From: JAWCNN01 sp038848005 | Lineage (GTDB): Archaea > Thermoproteota > Bathyarchaeia > Bathyarchaeales > Bathycorpusculaceae | Length of the DNA: 56,277 nt | Direction of reading: 5' to 3' | NCBI GenBank assembly: GCA_038848005.1 | Contig: JAWCNZ010000006.1 | Coordinates: forward strand, 1 to 56,277 | Shown: positions 32,432-41,561 of the stretch, piece by piece | Numbering within the stretch: the stretch's first letter is position 1 | How the letters are laid out: the number at the start of each line of letters is the position of its first letter | Notes under the pieces: model-generated | What the model saw: only the letters and a program-made list of their open reading frames with translations | The model's database searches: none | Told to the model about the DNA's origin: nothing | Made by a program: the position numbers and the translations under genes

Positions 32432-33322
32432 CTACCGCCTAACAGCAATGTCTAACGCCACTTGATACCAGTTTGGACCAGTAGAACGGACAACACGTCC
32501 AAAAACAAAATCAAACGCCACATTTAAACCACCAAGTTTTTTAGCCACTTTACGCCTAACCTTCTCAACGGGGTCTTCATCTTTTCGTGCATGCTCAAAA
32601 TCATAATAATGTATTAACCCAGCATTTTTAAGGGCAGATATGGCGTAAGGCAAATATTCAAGCGCTTTTTCAGGTAAGGGCATCAAAACCCTATTCGCCA
32701 CATGACAAAGCCTTTCCAAAATAACATTTTTCGCATCGCCAAGCAAAGGCACAACTTTTCCGTAAACTCTGTTCAACCTAACATTTTCATACATGTGCCG
32801 AACGGCTACTGGGTTAATATCAATTGAATAAACTTTTTCGGCATTGGAGTGTTTGGCAATGATTATGGAGAAACAGCCCACTCCAGCAAACATGTTCACG
32901 ACAACTTCGCCGTTTTTAACTTGCCTTGCAACACGCATCCGCTCGTAGAAAAGCCGTGGGGAAAAATAGCATTTTTCAACGTCAACAGAAAATAGGCATT
33001 CGGATTCCCTATGCAATGTTACGGTTTTATTTTCGCCAGCAACAAACTTTAATTTTCGAATTCGGAAATCGCCATGCACGGGGCTAGTTTGCGCTAAAAC
33101 CGCCCTAATATTTCTGTGAACACCCATAACGGCTTCCGCAATAGCCTCAGCATGCTTCATTGATTTTTCTGTTAAACGCAAAATTGCAATATCACCAATA
33201 ATATCATAAGAATTGTAAACGTAAAACAAATCCTCTGAGGGAATAAAACCCGAAAGAACCTTTCTCAAACGCTTTTTCAATCCCTTATCCTCCCACCACA
33301 AAAATAAATAGTCTAGAAACAC
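32432..33322 (-). CDS. Trm5/Taw2-family tRNA methyltransferase-like protein
   Basis: 296 residues. The N-terminal part (YNSYDIIGDIAILRL, then VLAQTSPVHGDFRIRKL) and the SAM-binding motif VVNMFAGVGCFSI (about 142) with YSIDINP are typical of archaeal Trm5. The catalytic-loop region reads RVLMPLPEKALEYLP, where Trm5 usually has NLP. It should methylate G37 of tRNA or act in the wyosine branch; which of Trm5a/b/c, Taw22 or Taw2 cannot be decided by eye. The start is uncertain (ATG 33322 or an internal TTG). Confidence 0.85.
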   Translation of the reverse strand: MFLDYLFLWWEDKGLKKRLRKVLSGFIPSEDLFYVYNSYDIIGDIAILRLTEKSMKHAEAIAEAVMGVHRNIRAVLAQTSPVHGDFRIRKLKFVAGENKTVTLHRESECLFSVDVEKCYFSPRLFYERMRVARQVKNGEVVVNMFAGVGCFSIIIAKHSNAEKVYSIDINPVAVRHMYENVRLNRVYGKVVPLLGDAKNVILERLCHVANRVLMPLPEKALEYLPYAISALKNAGLIHYYDFEHARKDEDPVEKVRRKVAKKLGGLNVAFDFVFGRVVRSTGPNWYQVALDIAVRR

Positions 33323-33362
33323 TTAAAAGCACATGGACTTCATCTGTAAGAGGGGAACCTAT

Positions 33363-33530
33363 ATGGAGAAGACAGTAACTGGAATAGTTTATGAATGCGT
33401 CAGATGCGGAGCGAAAGTCCCATTGGAAGAGTTGGAACTCCGCGGCGGAGAAATGAAATGCACAACTTGCGGCTACAGAATTTTGAAGAAAATTAAACCG
33501 CCAGTTGTAAAACGGGTTAAAGCAACATAA
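33363..33530 (+). CDS. rpoP: DNA-directed RNA polymerase subunit P (Rpo12)
   Basis: 55 residues from ATG 33363, preceded by AGGGG; an ATG at 33333 would add ten residues not seen in homologues. CVRCG and CTTCGYRI form the zinc ribbon, and the basic end ILKKIKPPVVKRVKA is typical. The protein bridges Rpo3 and Rpo10 in the polymerase assembly platform. It is divergent from the Trm5-like gene. Confidence 0.92.
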   Translation: MEKTVTGIVYECVRCGAKVPLEELELRGGEMKCTTCGYRILKKIKPPVVKRVKAT

Positions 33531-33568
33531 AAAGGCAAGGGGCAATTTAAGAGCAAAACGCAACGGCA

Positions 33569-33898
33569 TTAGAAGATTTCTTTCTCTCCGATTTTGCGGA
33601 GAGCCCTTCCACGTAGCTTTATTGCTGGACCGACAACCTCTTCAGGTTGTTTTTCAATAGTCTTCCGCTTTATAGTCTCCCCACAAACGCCTCTCGGCAA
33701 CAATCGCCTTTTCACGCAAAGTGCATAAGTACAGTTTGCAACACTGCACATTTCCTCAGTCCATCTGCACCATACACCATCTCGACGATGTATGGCAGCG
33801 TTTTTCGCGCACTTAAAGGATTGACATGTCGGAGAACACATTTTCACTTGAGCCAACGCAGACACAACCTTCAATTGTTGATTGACAAAAACTTTCAC
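33569..33898 (-). CDS. Cysteine-rich protein, unknown function (eight Cys in about 54 residues)
   Basis: 109 residues from GTG 33898; the frame is open to 33979 but a TATA-like ttatatttt near 33940 lies inside it. The centre has eight cysteines spaced as CSPTCQSFKC, VWCRWTEEMC, ANCTYALC and GVC, then a basic tail (RKTIEKQPEEVVGPAIKLRGRALRK). Such spacing could bind two iron-sulfur clusters or zinc ions. No family is recognised. It lies between a surface protein and rpoP. Confidence 0.6.
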   Translation of the reverse strand: MKVFVNQQLKVVSALAQVKMCSPTCQSFKCAKNAAIHRRDGVWCRWTEEMCSVANCTYALCVKRRLLPRGVCGETIKRKTIEKQPEEVVGPAIKLRGRALRKIGEKEIF

Positions 33899-33968
33899 AC
33901 TGCAACTGTTCCCTACAATTTGTTTCACAACATTAAAATATAAACTTTTTTGCCAACAACTCTTTATT

Positions 33969-36056
33969 TCAACTCTCACTTCCGCCTGTTTTCGGTTTTA
34001 AACGTCTCCTCCTATAAAATTCAAAAATTAAAACCAAAATTACGCTTACAACAACAATGAGCGTTGTTGCCAACTGACCAGTCTCAACAATAAACCCAGC
34101 AATCACAACATACCGCTCCACCCTAACTTGAACCGTTTTTGAACCGTCAACATAAAATGTTGTTTCCATGTAAGGTTGCGACTGCCCGGGCAAGTAAACA
34201 ACCGCCCGTAGCGTTCCACCGATAATGTTTGGAAACTTTGCTATTCCATCGGATTCCGTCAGATTTGAACGGTAAGATGAACCATCACGTTGCAACGTGA
34301 CGTTTGCGTTTGAAATTGGCTGCCCAAAATAATCTACAACCTGAACTAAAAAACTTAAACCATAAAGCCTACAATTAACAAGCACGTTAACGATGGGCTC
34401 GTTCAAGTTTACCATTGTCTCATTAAGCTTTATATCGTCAACGTAAACTTTTATGGCGTATCTTCCAAAGGGACAGTTAAACTCGGCAACTCCATCCTCA
34501 GCGGTGGTTTCTTCAAAAAACAATCCGCCGAGCAAATCTTGAACTTTCACTGCGGCACTGCTTATTGGCTGATTATTAGCGTTGGGGTTGGTCACATTAA
34601 CCTTCAATGTATAATTGGGACACGTAATTGTCAAGTTAAACCATGCAACTGGATTTCCATTTTGAAGCAAACCTGGAATTGTCGTTGTGTTAAACTGCAT
34701 GCCAAACCGTGAAGCATTCAAAGTGTAAGTTACATCGGCTAATAGCGAACGGAAAACCGCCACGCCGTCAATGTTTGTGGTTAAAGTGGGAGTTAAAGTT
34801 AAATTTTCAGGCGATAGGCTTAATTCCACTTCTGGCACACAAAACTCTTTATCATTCACAACCGCTAAAACCAAAACCTTCAAACTCGCAAGATTGCAGG
34901 TAATGTTAAATGATAGGGACGTTTCAGTAACGTTTATCCAGCTTTCACCAGTTTTACGCTCTTTAAAATAGGCTTCAACAGTGAAATTGCCAATTTCAAG
35001 CTTCACAGTAGCCAAACCACCCGAGCCACTCGTCACGTTAGTAATGGAAACGCCACCCTCAAATATGCGAAATGTCACCTGCGGCACGGGTTCACTTGCA
35101 AGGTTCCTAGCAGTAATGTTAACATCAAAGCCTGGAACAGTGAAGTTTTGGCTGTCCAACGGAACTTTTGCTGTCGGTCCAAAGGTGGAGGTAATGTTGA
35201 CTGTGTAGACGCCCATGGATGCGTTGTGGGGAACAGCCCAATCCATCTGCACAAAACCTTCAGGGCTGGCGTTTAAACTAGTGGAATTATGCAGTTTTTC
35301 GCCTGTTATTGTGATGGTCACGTTTTCATTTGGCTGGTAACCAGCGGCTTTAATGTTTACCGTTTGGAATCTGTGGTATTCTGTGGAATTTGTTAATCCT
35401 ATGGTGAAGGTTGCGGTTGCAAGCGTCTCGTTGAAGAAAACTTTGTATTCGCCAACATAATGCGTATTGGCACCCGTGAAATTTTCTGGATACTTAATGA
35501 TTTCGCCGCCGCTTCCATCTTCTGACAGGGTAATGTTAAACATGTTTGTGTAAGTTGCATTTGGAGTTTGAACCGTGATATTAGCAATGTAAAACTGTTT
35601 ATCTTGTTCTCCGCCTGTTATGTTCACGTGGATTTCCACGGAATCGCCTTCTTGTCGCTGTCTGGGCGGTTCAACTGGCGGACTTATTTCTAGAAGGTAT
35701 GTCGTTAAAACCTCAAATGTTGCGGTGGTGTTTTCCTTAGTTTCTTCATCCATTATTTTTATGGTGTGGTTGCCAGCCCGCGCTGGGGGAACCACAATAG
35801 AGGCATTAACACTGTTTCCAGTTGCATTTCCACCTTGCAGTTCCCTTTCATCAAAAAATATCCTATATTGCCCATTAACCGTGGTTATGTTGGCTATCAA
35901 CGTAACGTTTGCGCCGACGCATCCCGAAGTGGGATTTATGGAAATGATTGTTACTTCAGCCGTTGCTTTTGGCAGAAACTGAAAAATTGCAATTGTCGAC
36001 GTTAGGGTTAAAAACAAAATTGCTGAGAACTTAATTTTTCTGAGTGTGAAATTCAT
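33969..36056 (-). CDS. Large secreted surface protein with Ig-like/carboxypeptidase-regulatory-like repeats
   Basis: About 695 residues. Signal peptide at about 8-33 (ILFLTLTSTIAIFQFL), then repeated beta-sandwich segments: an IPT/TIG-like first domain (ISINPTSGCVGANVTLIAN) and later domains with xxGxAxFxxLxxxxYxL pattern (GVAVFRSLLADVTYTL, GIAKFPNIIGGTLRAVVY) typical of carboxypeptidase regulatory-like folds. Many N-x-S/T sites suggest glycosylation. A C-terminal helix (about 662-685) plus RRRRLKPK anchors it in the membrane. It is probably a cell-envelope protein. Confidence 0.8.
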   Translation of the reverse strand: MNFTLRKIKFSAILFLTLTSTIAIFQFLPKATAEVTIISINPTSGCVGANVTLIANITTVNGQYRIFFDERELQGGNATGNSVNASIVVPPARAGNHTIKIMDEETKENTTATFEVLTTYLLEISPPVEPPRQRQEGDSVEIHVNITGGEQDKQFYIANITVQTPNATYTNMFNITLSEDGSGGEIIKYPENFTGANTHYVGEYKVFFNETLATATFTIGLTNSTEYHRFQTVNIKAAGYQPNENVTITITGEKLHNSTSLNASPEGFVQMDWAVPHNASMGVYTVNITSTFGPTAKVPLDSQNFTVPGFDVNITARNLASEPVPQVTFRIFEGGVSITNVTSGSGGLATVKLEIGNFTVEAYFKERKTGESWINVTETSLSFNITCNLASLKVLVLAVVNDKEFCVPEVELSLSPENLTLTPTLTTNIDGVAVFRSLLADVTYTLNASRFGMQFNTTTIPGLLQNGNPVAWFNLTITCPNYTLKVNVTNPNANNQPISSAAVKVQDLLGGLFFEETTAEDGVAEFNCPFGRYAIKVYVDDIKLNETMVNLNEPIVNVLVNCRLYGLSFLVQVVDYFGQPISNANVTLQRDGSSYRSNLTESDGIAKFPNIIGGTLRAVVYLPGQSQPYMETTFYVDGSKTVQVRVERYVVIAGFIVETGQLATTLIVVVSVILVLIFEFYRRRRLKPKTGGSES

Positions 36057-36125
36057 CAAATTTTTTCCCTCGAAAGGTTTAGATGGATTCGTGAACACTT
36101 TTAATATTCAAGGACATTTTAAACT

Positions 36126-37391
36126 TTACCTTTCCCTCATATGCTTTTTATCACCAATTTTATGTTCTACACGTAAAGTTTCCTTAACCGCGAATGCAAA
36201 GAAAAACGCTGGGGCAAGCGAAAACACAGCCATAAATTGATACATGGCAATCATGCCGTAACTGTTTGAAATGGCTCCTGCAATTCCGGAGCCAACAGCC
36301 AACCCGGCGGATGAGAAGCTATTGTATAAACCCAAGGCTGTTCCTTTGCCTTCTGGAGCGATGTCCGAAACAAACGCTATGGAAGAAACATATAACATGC
36401 CAAACGTGAATCCGTGCAAAAGTTGTATTGGCAAAATCAGGTATGGATGTTTCGCTGTCGTGTAAAGATACAGCCTAAGCGGATATATGAAAAGCGCGGC
36501 GGCAACAAGAACTTTTCTCCCAATTTTGTCAGATACTGCTCCAAAATACACCATACAGGGAACTTCCGCTAATGCGGCTATGGAAAACGCTAAACCCACG
36601 ATAGCGTCGGAGCCGCCAAGCTCACGAGTATACAAGGAAAGAAAATTGGAAAAGGTTGTTGCTGAAATGTTCACCATAAAAATGGTTAAGAGAAACATCA
36701 AAAAATTCTTGTTTCTAACAAACTGGAAGTTCCCCTTTTTATCGTCAATTTTTATTTTTGGTTGTTCGCTAACTGAAACCTTAATTATAATGGCGGACAG
36801 CCAAAAAAAGGCAGACGCCAAGTAAAACACGACTTCAATTCCGAAACTTGTGGAAACCAGTCCGCCTATTGCAGTGCTTATAATCCATCCTATCGACCCA
36901 GAAATTCGGTATCTTCCAAAAAATTTTCCAACATCCGTTGACCCAACAGTATCCACAGCCAATGCAGGCGTGGCTGTTGTCGCTGCGGAAACAAACGTGT
37001 TCCATAAGAGAACCAACGTTAAAAACTGAATGAAACTTGAAGCGTGGGGGTAAACGGCGGAGACCACGCTGGCAACAGCAACAGCTAATATAATTATTGT
37101 CTTTCTTCCAGTTTTGTCGGTTATGTTTCCCCAAAAAGTTTGAAGTAAAATTGGAAAAATCAAACCAATCATGTAAATTACGCCGATTTCAAAGTAGGTT
37201 AACTTTGAACTTTGCAGTAGTAGGGGCATGAATGGACTGACAAAGCCAAGCGCCATGAAATAGCAAAAGCCGGAAAACCACAAACCAATAAAGGTTTTAC
37301 TATGACTTTTTGTTTCGAATTCGTCAGTGTCAAAGCTTCCTTGTGTTTTGTCGCTTAACACATGGCGCACCGTTAAAATCGTGGTGAACAT
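36126..37391 (-). CDS. Major facilitator superfamily transporter
   Basis: 421 residues with 12 predicted membrane helices after a 30-residue polar N-terminus. The loop after helix 2 reads WGNITDKTGRKTI and its counterpart in the second half GAVSDKIGRKVL, both variants of the MFS G-x-x-x-D-x-x-G-R-K/R motif. The closest style is drug/sugar-type carriers; the substrate cannot be named. It is divergent from taw1 with a 71-nt gap. Confidence 0.88.
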   Translation of the reverse strand: MFTTILTVRHVLSDKTQGSFDTDEFETKSHSKTFIGLWFSGFCYFMALGFVSPFMPLLLQSSKLTYFEIGVIYMIGLIFPILLQTFWGNITDKTGRKTIIILAVAVASVVSAVYPHASSFIQFLTLVLLWNTFVSAATTATPALAVDTVGSTDVGKFFGRYRISGSIGWIISTAIGGLVSTSFGIEVVFYLASAFFWLSAIIIKVSVSEQPKIKIDDKKGNFQFVRNKNFLMFLLTIFMVNISATTFSNFLSLYTRELGGSDAIVGLAFSIAALAEVPCMVYFGAVSDKIGRKVLVAAALFIYPLRLYLYTTAKHPYLILPIQLLHGFTFGMLYVSSIAFVSDIAPEGKGTALGLYNSFSSAGLAVGSGIAGAISNSYGMIAMYQFMAVFSLAPAFFFAFAVKETLRVEHKIGDKKHMRER

Positions 37392-37462
37392 GGTATAAAC
37401 ACCTTTTAGAAATAAACATTACTAATAAGACTGAACAACAGTATTGTGTGAAGTGAAAGGCT

Positions 37463-38425
37463 TTGGAAAGGCTTGTTCCCTCTTCGCTCATTCAAGCGTT
37501 AAAAAGGCAGCGTTACCACTTTGTCGGGCGACATTCAGCCGTTAAAAGGTGCAGGTGGTTTTACGAAACATTAATCCACGACAGACCATGCTACAAACAG
37601 AAGTTTTACGGCATAAAAACGCATCAGTGCATACAGATGACGCCTTCGATTTTCTATTGCACACAACAATGCCTTTTCTGTTGGCGGGCACAAAGCGGCG
37701 ACCTCAAAATAACATGGAATGAAATGAAACTGCCAGAATGGGATTCCCCAGAAGAAATAGTTGAAGGCTGCATTAAAGCGCAACTTGCAATTTTAAGTGG
37801 GTATAAAGCTAATCCCAAGACAAACCAACAGAAATTTTGGGAAGCCCTAAAACCGAAACATGCAGCCATAAGCCTAACTGGCGAACCGACGCTTTATCAG
37901 CCACTTGGAGAGTTAATCCAAACCTTCCATAAAAGGGGGTTCACCACATTCCTTGTTTCTAATGGCACCGTACCTTCAGCCTTGGAAAGACTAAGCCACG
38001 AACCCACACAACTTTACATTTCAGTCTGTGCTCCAGACAAAGAAACTTTCAAGCATGTTTGCCGTCCCCAAATCCTAAACGCTTGGGAAAAACTAAACGA
38101 AACGTTAGAGCTTTTGCCAAGCTTTAAATGTCCCACGGTGATTCGCATAACAGCCGTGCAAGATTTAAACATGAAAAACGTGGAAGGCTACGCCAAACTT
38201 GTGGAAAAGGCTAACCCAACATATATTGAGCCTAAAGCCTACATGCACGTTGGATTCTCAAGGCTTCGGTTAGGCTATGGAAACATGCCGTCGCATGAGG
38301 TGATACGCGAATTCGCCGTGCAACTGGCAAAAGAAACAGGCTACAACATCATTGGCGAGTCAGAGGAAAGCCGAGTTGTGTTATTAAGCAAAATGAAAAA
38401 ACCCATAAGATTCGGCGAAGGTTAA
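37463..38425 (+). CDS. taw1: tRNA-Phe 4-demethylwyosine synthase (Taw1/TYW1)
   Basis: 320 residues, radical SAM enzyme. The cluster-binding motif is FYCTQQCLFCWR (about 70-81), with conserved LTGEPTLY and FLVSNGT. An N-terminal cysteine-containing region (KRCRWFYE, RPCYKQKFYGI) would bind the second iron-sulfur cluster. It condenses N1-methylguanosine-37 of tRNA-Phe with pyruvate to form the tricyclic wyosine base, the step after Trm5. TTG start. Confidence 0.93.
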   Translation: MERLVPSSLIQALKRQRYHFVGRHSAVKRCRWFYETLIHDRPCYKQKFYGIKTHQCIQMTPSIFYCTQQCLFCWRAQSGDLKITWNEMKLPEWDSPEEIVEGCIKAQLAILSGYKANPKTNQQKFWEALKPKHAAISLTGEPTLYQPLGELIQTFHKRGFTTFLVSNGTVPSALERLSHEPTQLYISVCAPDKETFKHVCRPQILNAWEKLNETLELLPSFKCPTVIRITAVQDLNMKNVEGYAKLVEKANPTYIEPKAYMHVGFSRLRLGYGNMPSHEVIREFAVQLAKETGYNIIGESEESRVVLLSKMKKPIRFGEG

Positions 38426-38475
38426 CACAATACACTTATGTGTTTTCTAACATAAAATGACGTGGGAACAATTTT

Positions 38476-39111
38476 ATGTCATATATAAAAAATGTTTTGA
38501 AAAAAATTAGGAAAGAACTGAAGGAGAAGGAAAAAATTCGAGAAAAAGCCCAGAAAAACATGCGAAAGGCAACAAGCCTCTCAAAACAAGCAATACTTCT
38601 AATCCACCAGAAGAGGCTTGGAGAAGCCAAAAAACTAATTGAAAAGGCAAAGGAAATAATCTCAAAACTTGACGATGCTTCAGCTACACATCCGAACATC
38701 ATTTACAGCGGTTTATTCGATGCTGCACTTCAAGAATTTTCTGAAGCAAACATCCTCCTAAAACTCGTTGAAGAATCAAAGTTTCCAACGCCAGAAGAAA
38801 TAGGCGTGCCATCGGTTGATTACGTTCTCGGATTAGCCGACGTCATAGGCGAGTGTAGACGCATGGCGCTGGACGCCCTACGCGAAGGAAAAATAAGGGA
38901 AAGCGAAAACTGTCTGCGCATAATGGATGAAATTTACACGGAGCTTATGGCTATGGACGAAGCCTATATGCTAGTTCCTGGATTGAGGAGAAAATGCGAC
39001 ATGGCGAGACGGATAATTGAAGCTACACGGGGAGACATAACCCAAGAAGGGCGAAGGACAGCGCTAGAAAAAAGTTTGAAAAGTCTTGAGAGGCGCATTG
39101 GAAAAACATGA
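38476..39111 (+). CDS. Translin-family protein
   Basis: 211 residues, almost all helical. The N-terminal charged coiled region (KNVLKKIRKELKEKEKIREKAQ), the middle VDYVLGLADVIGECRRMALDALREG and the C-terminal GLRRKCDMARRIIEATRGDI match translin/TRAX. These proteins form octameric RNA-binding nucleases; a TRAX-like acidic set (E and D in the middle helices) is possibly present but not certain. Its stop overlaps the endonuclease V start (ATGA). Confidence 0.85.
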   Translation: MSYIKNVLKKIRKELKEKEKIREKAQKNMRKATSLSKQAILLIHQKRLGEAKKLIEKAKEIISKLDDASATHPNIIYSGLFDAALQEFSEANILLKLVEESKFPTPEEIGVPSVDYVLGLADVIGECRRMALDALREGKIRESENCLRIMDEIYTELMAMDEAYMLVPGLRRKCDMARRIIEATRGDITQEGRRTALEKSLKSLERRIGKT

Positions 39112-39773
39112 AAATGGAAAAATTAAATTCACGTTTTTCCGTTGAAAAAGCTCATAAAACACAGTTGGAAATGTCCAAAAAATTGGTTTTTGAAGATAAA
39201 CTGCCAGCTGAAATCCGTTTTGTAGCTGGAGTTGACGTTGCCTATGCAGAGGATTTGTCCATAGGCGCTGTTGCCGTGTTAGACTACAAATCATTAAGGC
39301 TTGTAGAAACACAGACAGCAAAATGCAAAACGCTGTTTCCATACATCTCAACACTCCTTTCTTTTAAGGAAGCCCCTCCAACGGTTTTAAGCATCAAAAA
39401 GTTAAGCATAGACCCAGATGTTTTCCTTGTGGATGGACATGGTTTTGCACATCCTTATGGCTGTGGGTTTGCAAGCCACTTGGGACTTGTCATAAAAAAG
39501 CCAACTGTCGGTGTGGCGAAAAATCGGTTGTTTGGAATGCTGGAAAATCAGCGAAATGGGGATGTTGCCTTTTTGAGGCATAACGGCAAAATTGTGGGCG
39601 CCGAAGTTGTGACAAAACGTGGATGTAAACCAGTTTACGTTAGCGTTGGACACATGGTTTCGCTGGAGACAGCCATAAAAATCGTTAAGCATTGTGCAGT
39701 TCGCAGTCGCATTCCAGAACCCATTTTAAAAGCTCATGAAGTGGCAACCGCTGAAAAACGCAAAATCAAATAA
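39108..39773 (+). CDS. nfi: Endonuclease V
   Basis: 221 residues. Catalytic and recognition motifs are present: VAGVDVAY (about 40, metal Asp), the P-Y-I-S wedge (FPYISTLLSFKEAPP) with its Glu, LVDGHGFAHPYGCGFASHLG (second metal Asp) and VAKNRLFG. The enzyme cleaves nucleic acid one base beyond inosine. It overlaps the translin gene by 4 nt and is followed by HD-domain and tRNA-binding genes. Confidence 0.93.
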   Translation: MKMEKLNSRFSVEKAHKTQLEMSKKLVFEDKLPAEIRFVAGVDVAYAEDLSIGAVAVLDYKSLRLVETQTAKCKTLFPYISTLLSFKEAPPTVLSIKKLSIDPDVFLVDGHGFAHPYGCGFASHLGLVIKKPTVGVAKNRLFGMLENQRNGDVAFLRHNGKIVGAEVVTKRGCKPVYVSVGHMVSLETAIKIVKHCAVRSRIPEPILKAHEVATAEKRKIK

Positions 39774-39810
39774 CACAAAAACCCTACACAAATAGCGGAG
39801 TGAAAAGCCG

Positions 39811-40578
39811 TTGCTTCCTCCAAAACTTAAGGTGTTGGCAAATAAAATTCACGATAAAAACCTTCGAAAAAAGGTTGTTGAATTACTGGAAAACCCAACG
39901 TTTGAGGTTAACGGCAAAAAATATTCAAGCTTGCCCCTTGAAACTGCACCAGCTGGACTCTCGCATCATCATTGCTATCCAGGCGGCTACGTGGAACATG
40001 TTGTTTCAACAACAAAAATTGCCTTAACGTTGTGTGACTCTGTGGAAACGGTTTATGGGGGAAAGGTGAACCGCGACGTCGTTATTGCTGGAGTTTTGTT
40101 GCATGACATTTTCAAACCAGCCACATACACAATTAACGAGGATGGGAGTTACGGCACAACAAACCTAGCCGATTACATGGACCACCTTTCCCTCGTGATT
40201 TCAGAGCTTGTTCGAAGAGAATTTCCATTGGCTGTTATCCACGCGGTTTCAGCCCACCATGGGGAATATAGCCCAATAAAACCCCACACAATCGAAGCCT
40301 TAATCTGCCACCTAGCGGATTTTGCAGATTCACGGTTAAACGGCGAAGTGTTAAATGCAGCTGCGTACCTCATAAAGAAGGCTGTGGGCGAAGAACTGCC
40401 ACGTTTAACTTCGAAAGAAGCCTTCGAAATAGTCAATTCGAAGGTTGTCGAAGGCTGGGAAGGCGTGGCAAAAACCGTGGAAAAAATAAAGCAGAAAAGA
40501 GAAACAACAAAACTTAATAGGAATGGCACACTTGAAAATGAAAGCAAAAGGAGAAGTGAAAATGGAGATTTCATTTGA
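39811..40578 (+). CDS. HD-domain phosphohydrolase
   Basis: 255 residues. The HD metal site is visible as GGYVEHVV, VLLHDIFKP (the HD pair, about 108), AVSAHHGEY and LADFADSR. Early residues include AGLSHHHCYPGG, as in archaeal HD proteins acting on nucleotides or nucleic acid 2',3'-cyclic ends. The C-terminal 30 residues are charged. TTG start. It overlaps the next gene by 17 nt. Confidence 0.85.
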   Translation: MLPPKLKVLANKIHDKNLRKKVVELLENPTFEVNGKKYSSLPLETAPAGLSHHHCYPGGYVEHVVSTTKIALTLCDSVETVYGGKVNRDVVIAGVLLHDIFKPATYTINEDGSYGTTNLADYMDHLSLVISELVRREFPLAVIHAVSAHHGEYSPIKPHTIEALICHLADFADSRLNGEVLNAAAYLIKKAVGEELPRLTSKEAFEIVNSKVVEGWEGVAKTVEKIKQKRETTKLNRNGTLENESKRRSENGDFI

Positions 40579-40888
40579 GGAATTTCAAAAATTGGATTTG
40601 CGTGTCGGAAAAATCGTGGAGGCAAACCAAATTCTAGGCTCACGCAATCTCATCCGCATGATTGTGGATTTTGGAACAGAAAAGCGACAAGCAGTTGCGG
40701 GCTTATTACAATGGTATAAACCAGAAGACCTTGTCGGCAAAAAATGTGCTTTCATACTAAACCTTCAACGCCGAAAATTCATGGGCGTAGAATCTCAATG
40801 CATGATTTTAGCCGCAGAAGACACGGAAGGCAACGTGGCGATTCTACAACCAGAAAAAGACATAGCAGAAGGAAGCAAAATACACTAA
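40562..40888 (+). CDS. tRNA-binding (MetRS beta / CsaA-like) OB-fold protein
   Basis: 108 residues from ATG 40562 (GGAGAAG upstream), beginning MEISFEEFQKLDLRVGKIVEA. The OB-fold tRNA-binding family motif continues with RQAVAGLLQWY and LQRRKFMGVESQCMILAAED. In archaea it may serve as a stand-alone tRNA-binding partner of methionyl-tRNA synthetase; CsaA-like chaperone function is the alternative. It lies inside the 3' end of the HD gene, so translation is coupled. Confidence 0.85.
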   Translation: MEISFEEFQKLDLRVGKIVEANQILGSRNLIRMIVDFGTEKRQAVAGLLQWYKPEDLVGKKCAFILNLQRRKFMGVESQCMILAAEDTEGNVAILQPEKDIAEGSKIH

Positions 40889-40946
40889 AATAATTGAATT
40901 TCTACATTCCCTTAATGTCTCTTAAGGAAACAAAGGTAACAGATAC

Positions 40947-41525
40947 TCACGGTTTCCAGTAGAGGTATCTTTTTCCTTCAGAAACATTAAGGTTAACTAT
41001 TTCTAACACTTTCCAGTTTACAAGTAAACGATCCAGAAGCGGCTTTATGTTATCGACGTAACTATTGAAATCCTCGAAAGCGGTATAGCCTTCTGTTTGT
41101 TTCATAGTGACTTTTGTTATGGACAAGCTTTCGAATTCTTTATTTTAGAGTTGACGTAGGCGGTAAATTTTCATGAAATTATCATACATTCCTGATCTTG
41201 TATTTTCATACTTAAAAAACATAGATCTTCTCAACCCTTTCCTCTGAAGAAAAAGCATCTATCTTCCTTAACTTAACAAAGGTCACAGTTTTATAGTCCG
41301 GCAGTTTCTCGTGTATCTCTTCAGTTAAGATGTTAAGAAAGGAAGGTTCAGGGTTTTCCTGTCCATAACCAGCGAGAAAATTACTGCTAATATGCCGCCA
41401 TTTCGTTGCCAATTTATCCAAAAAGTCCTTTTTAAAGATTTTTCTTGAAGCACGTCAATAATTTTCAAAGATGTCCCCTCGACTTTTCCCTTTAAACGAT
41501 GCACATAAAAGTTTTGTTTAATCAT
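40947..41525 (-). pseudogene. Decayed gene, about 190 codons, two frameshifts and one in-frame stop
   Basis: Joining three frames gives one continuous protein-like sequence. Segment 1 is MIKQNFYVHRLKGKVEG through VLQEK, with a one-base shift at an A/T run near 41430. Segment 2 is FKKDFLDKLATKWRHIS through RVEKIYVF, with a second shift at the T-run near 41215. Segment 3 is KYENTRSGMYDNFMKIYRLRQL, TAA, then NKEFESLSITKVTMKQTEGY to WNV-like SEGKRYLYWKP and a final TGA at 40949. All parts have normal coding character. The family is not recognised. It fills the otherwise empty 670-nt gap between the tRNA-binding protein and rfcL. Confidence 0.7.
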
Positions 41526-41561
41526 CGTTAACGGAAAAGTTTGGTGTAGTTTAATGAAGCG

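Noticed and set aside
41212..41421. Separate small gene within the gap before rfcL
   Set aside because: Its sequence continues meaningfully in other frames on both sides, so it is better explained as the middle part of one decayed gene.
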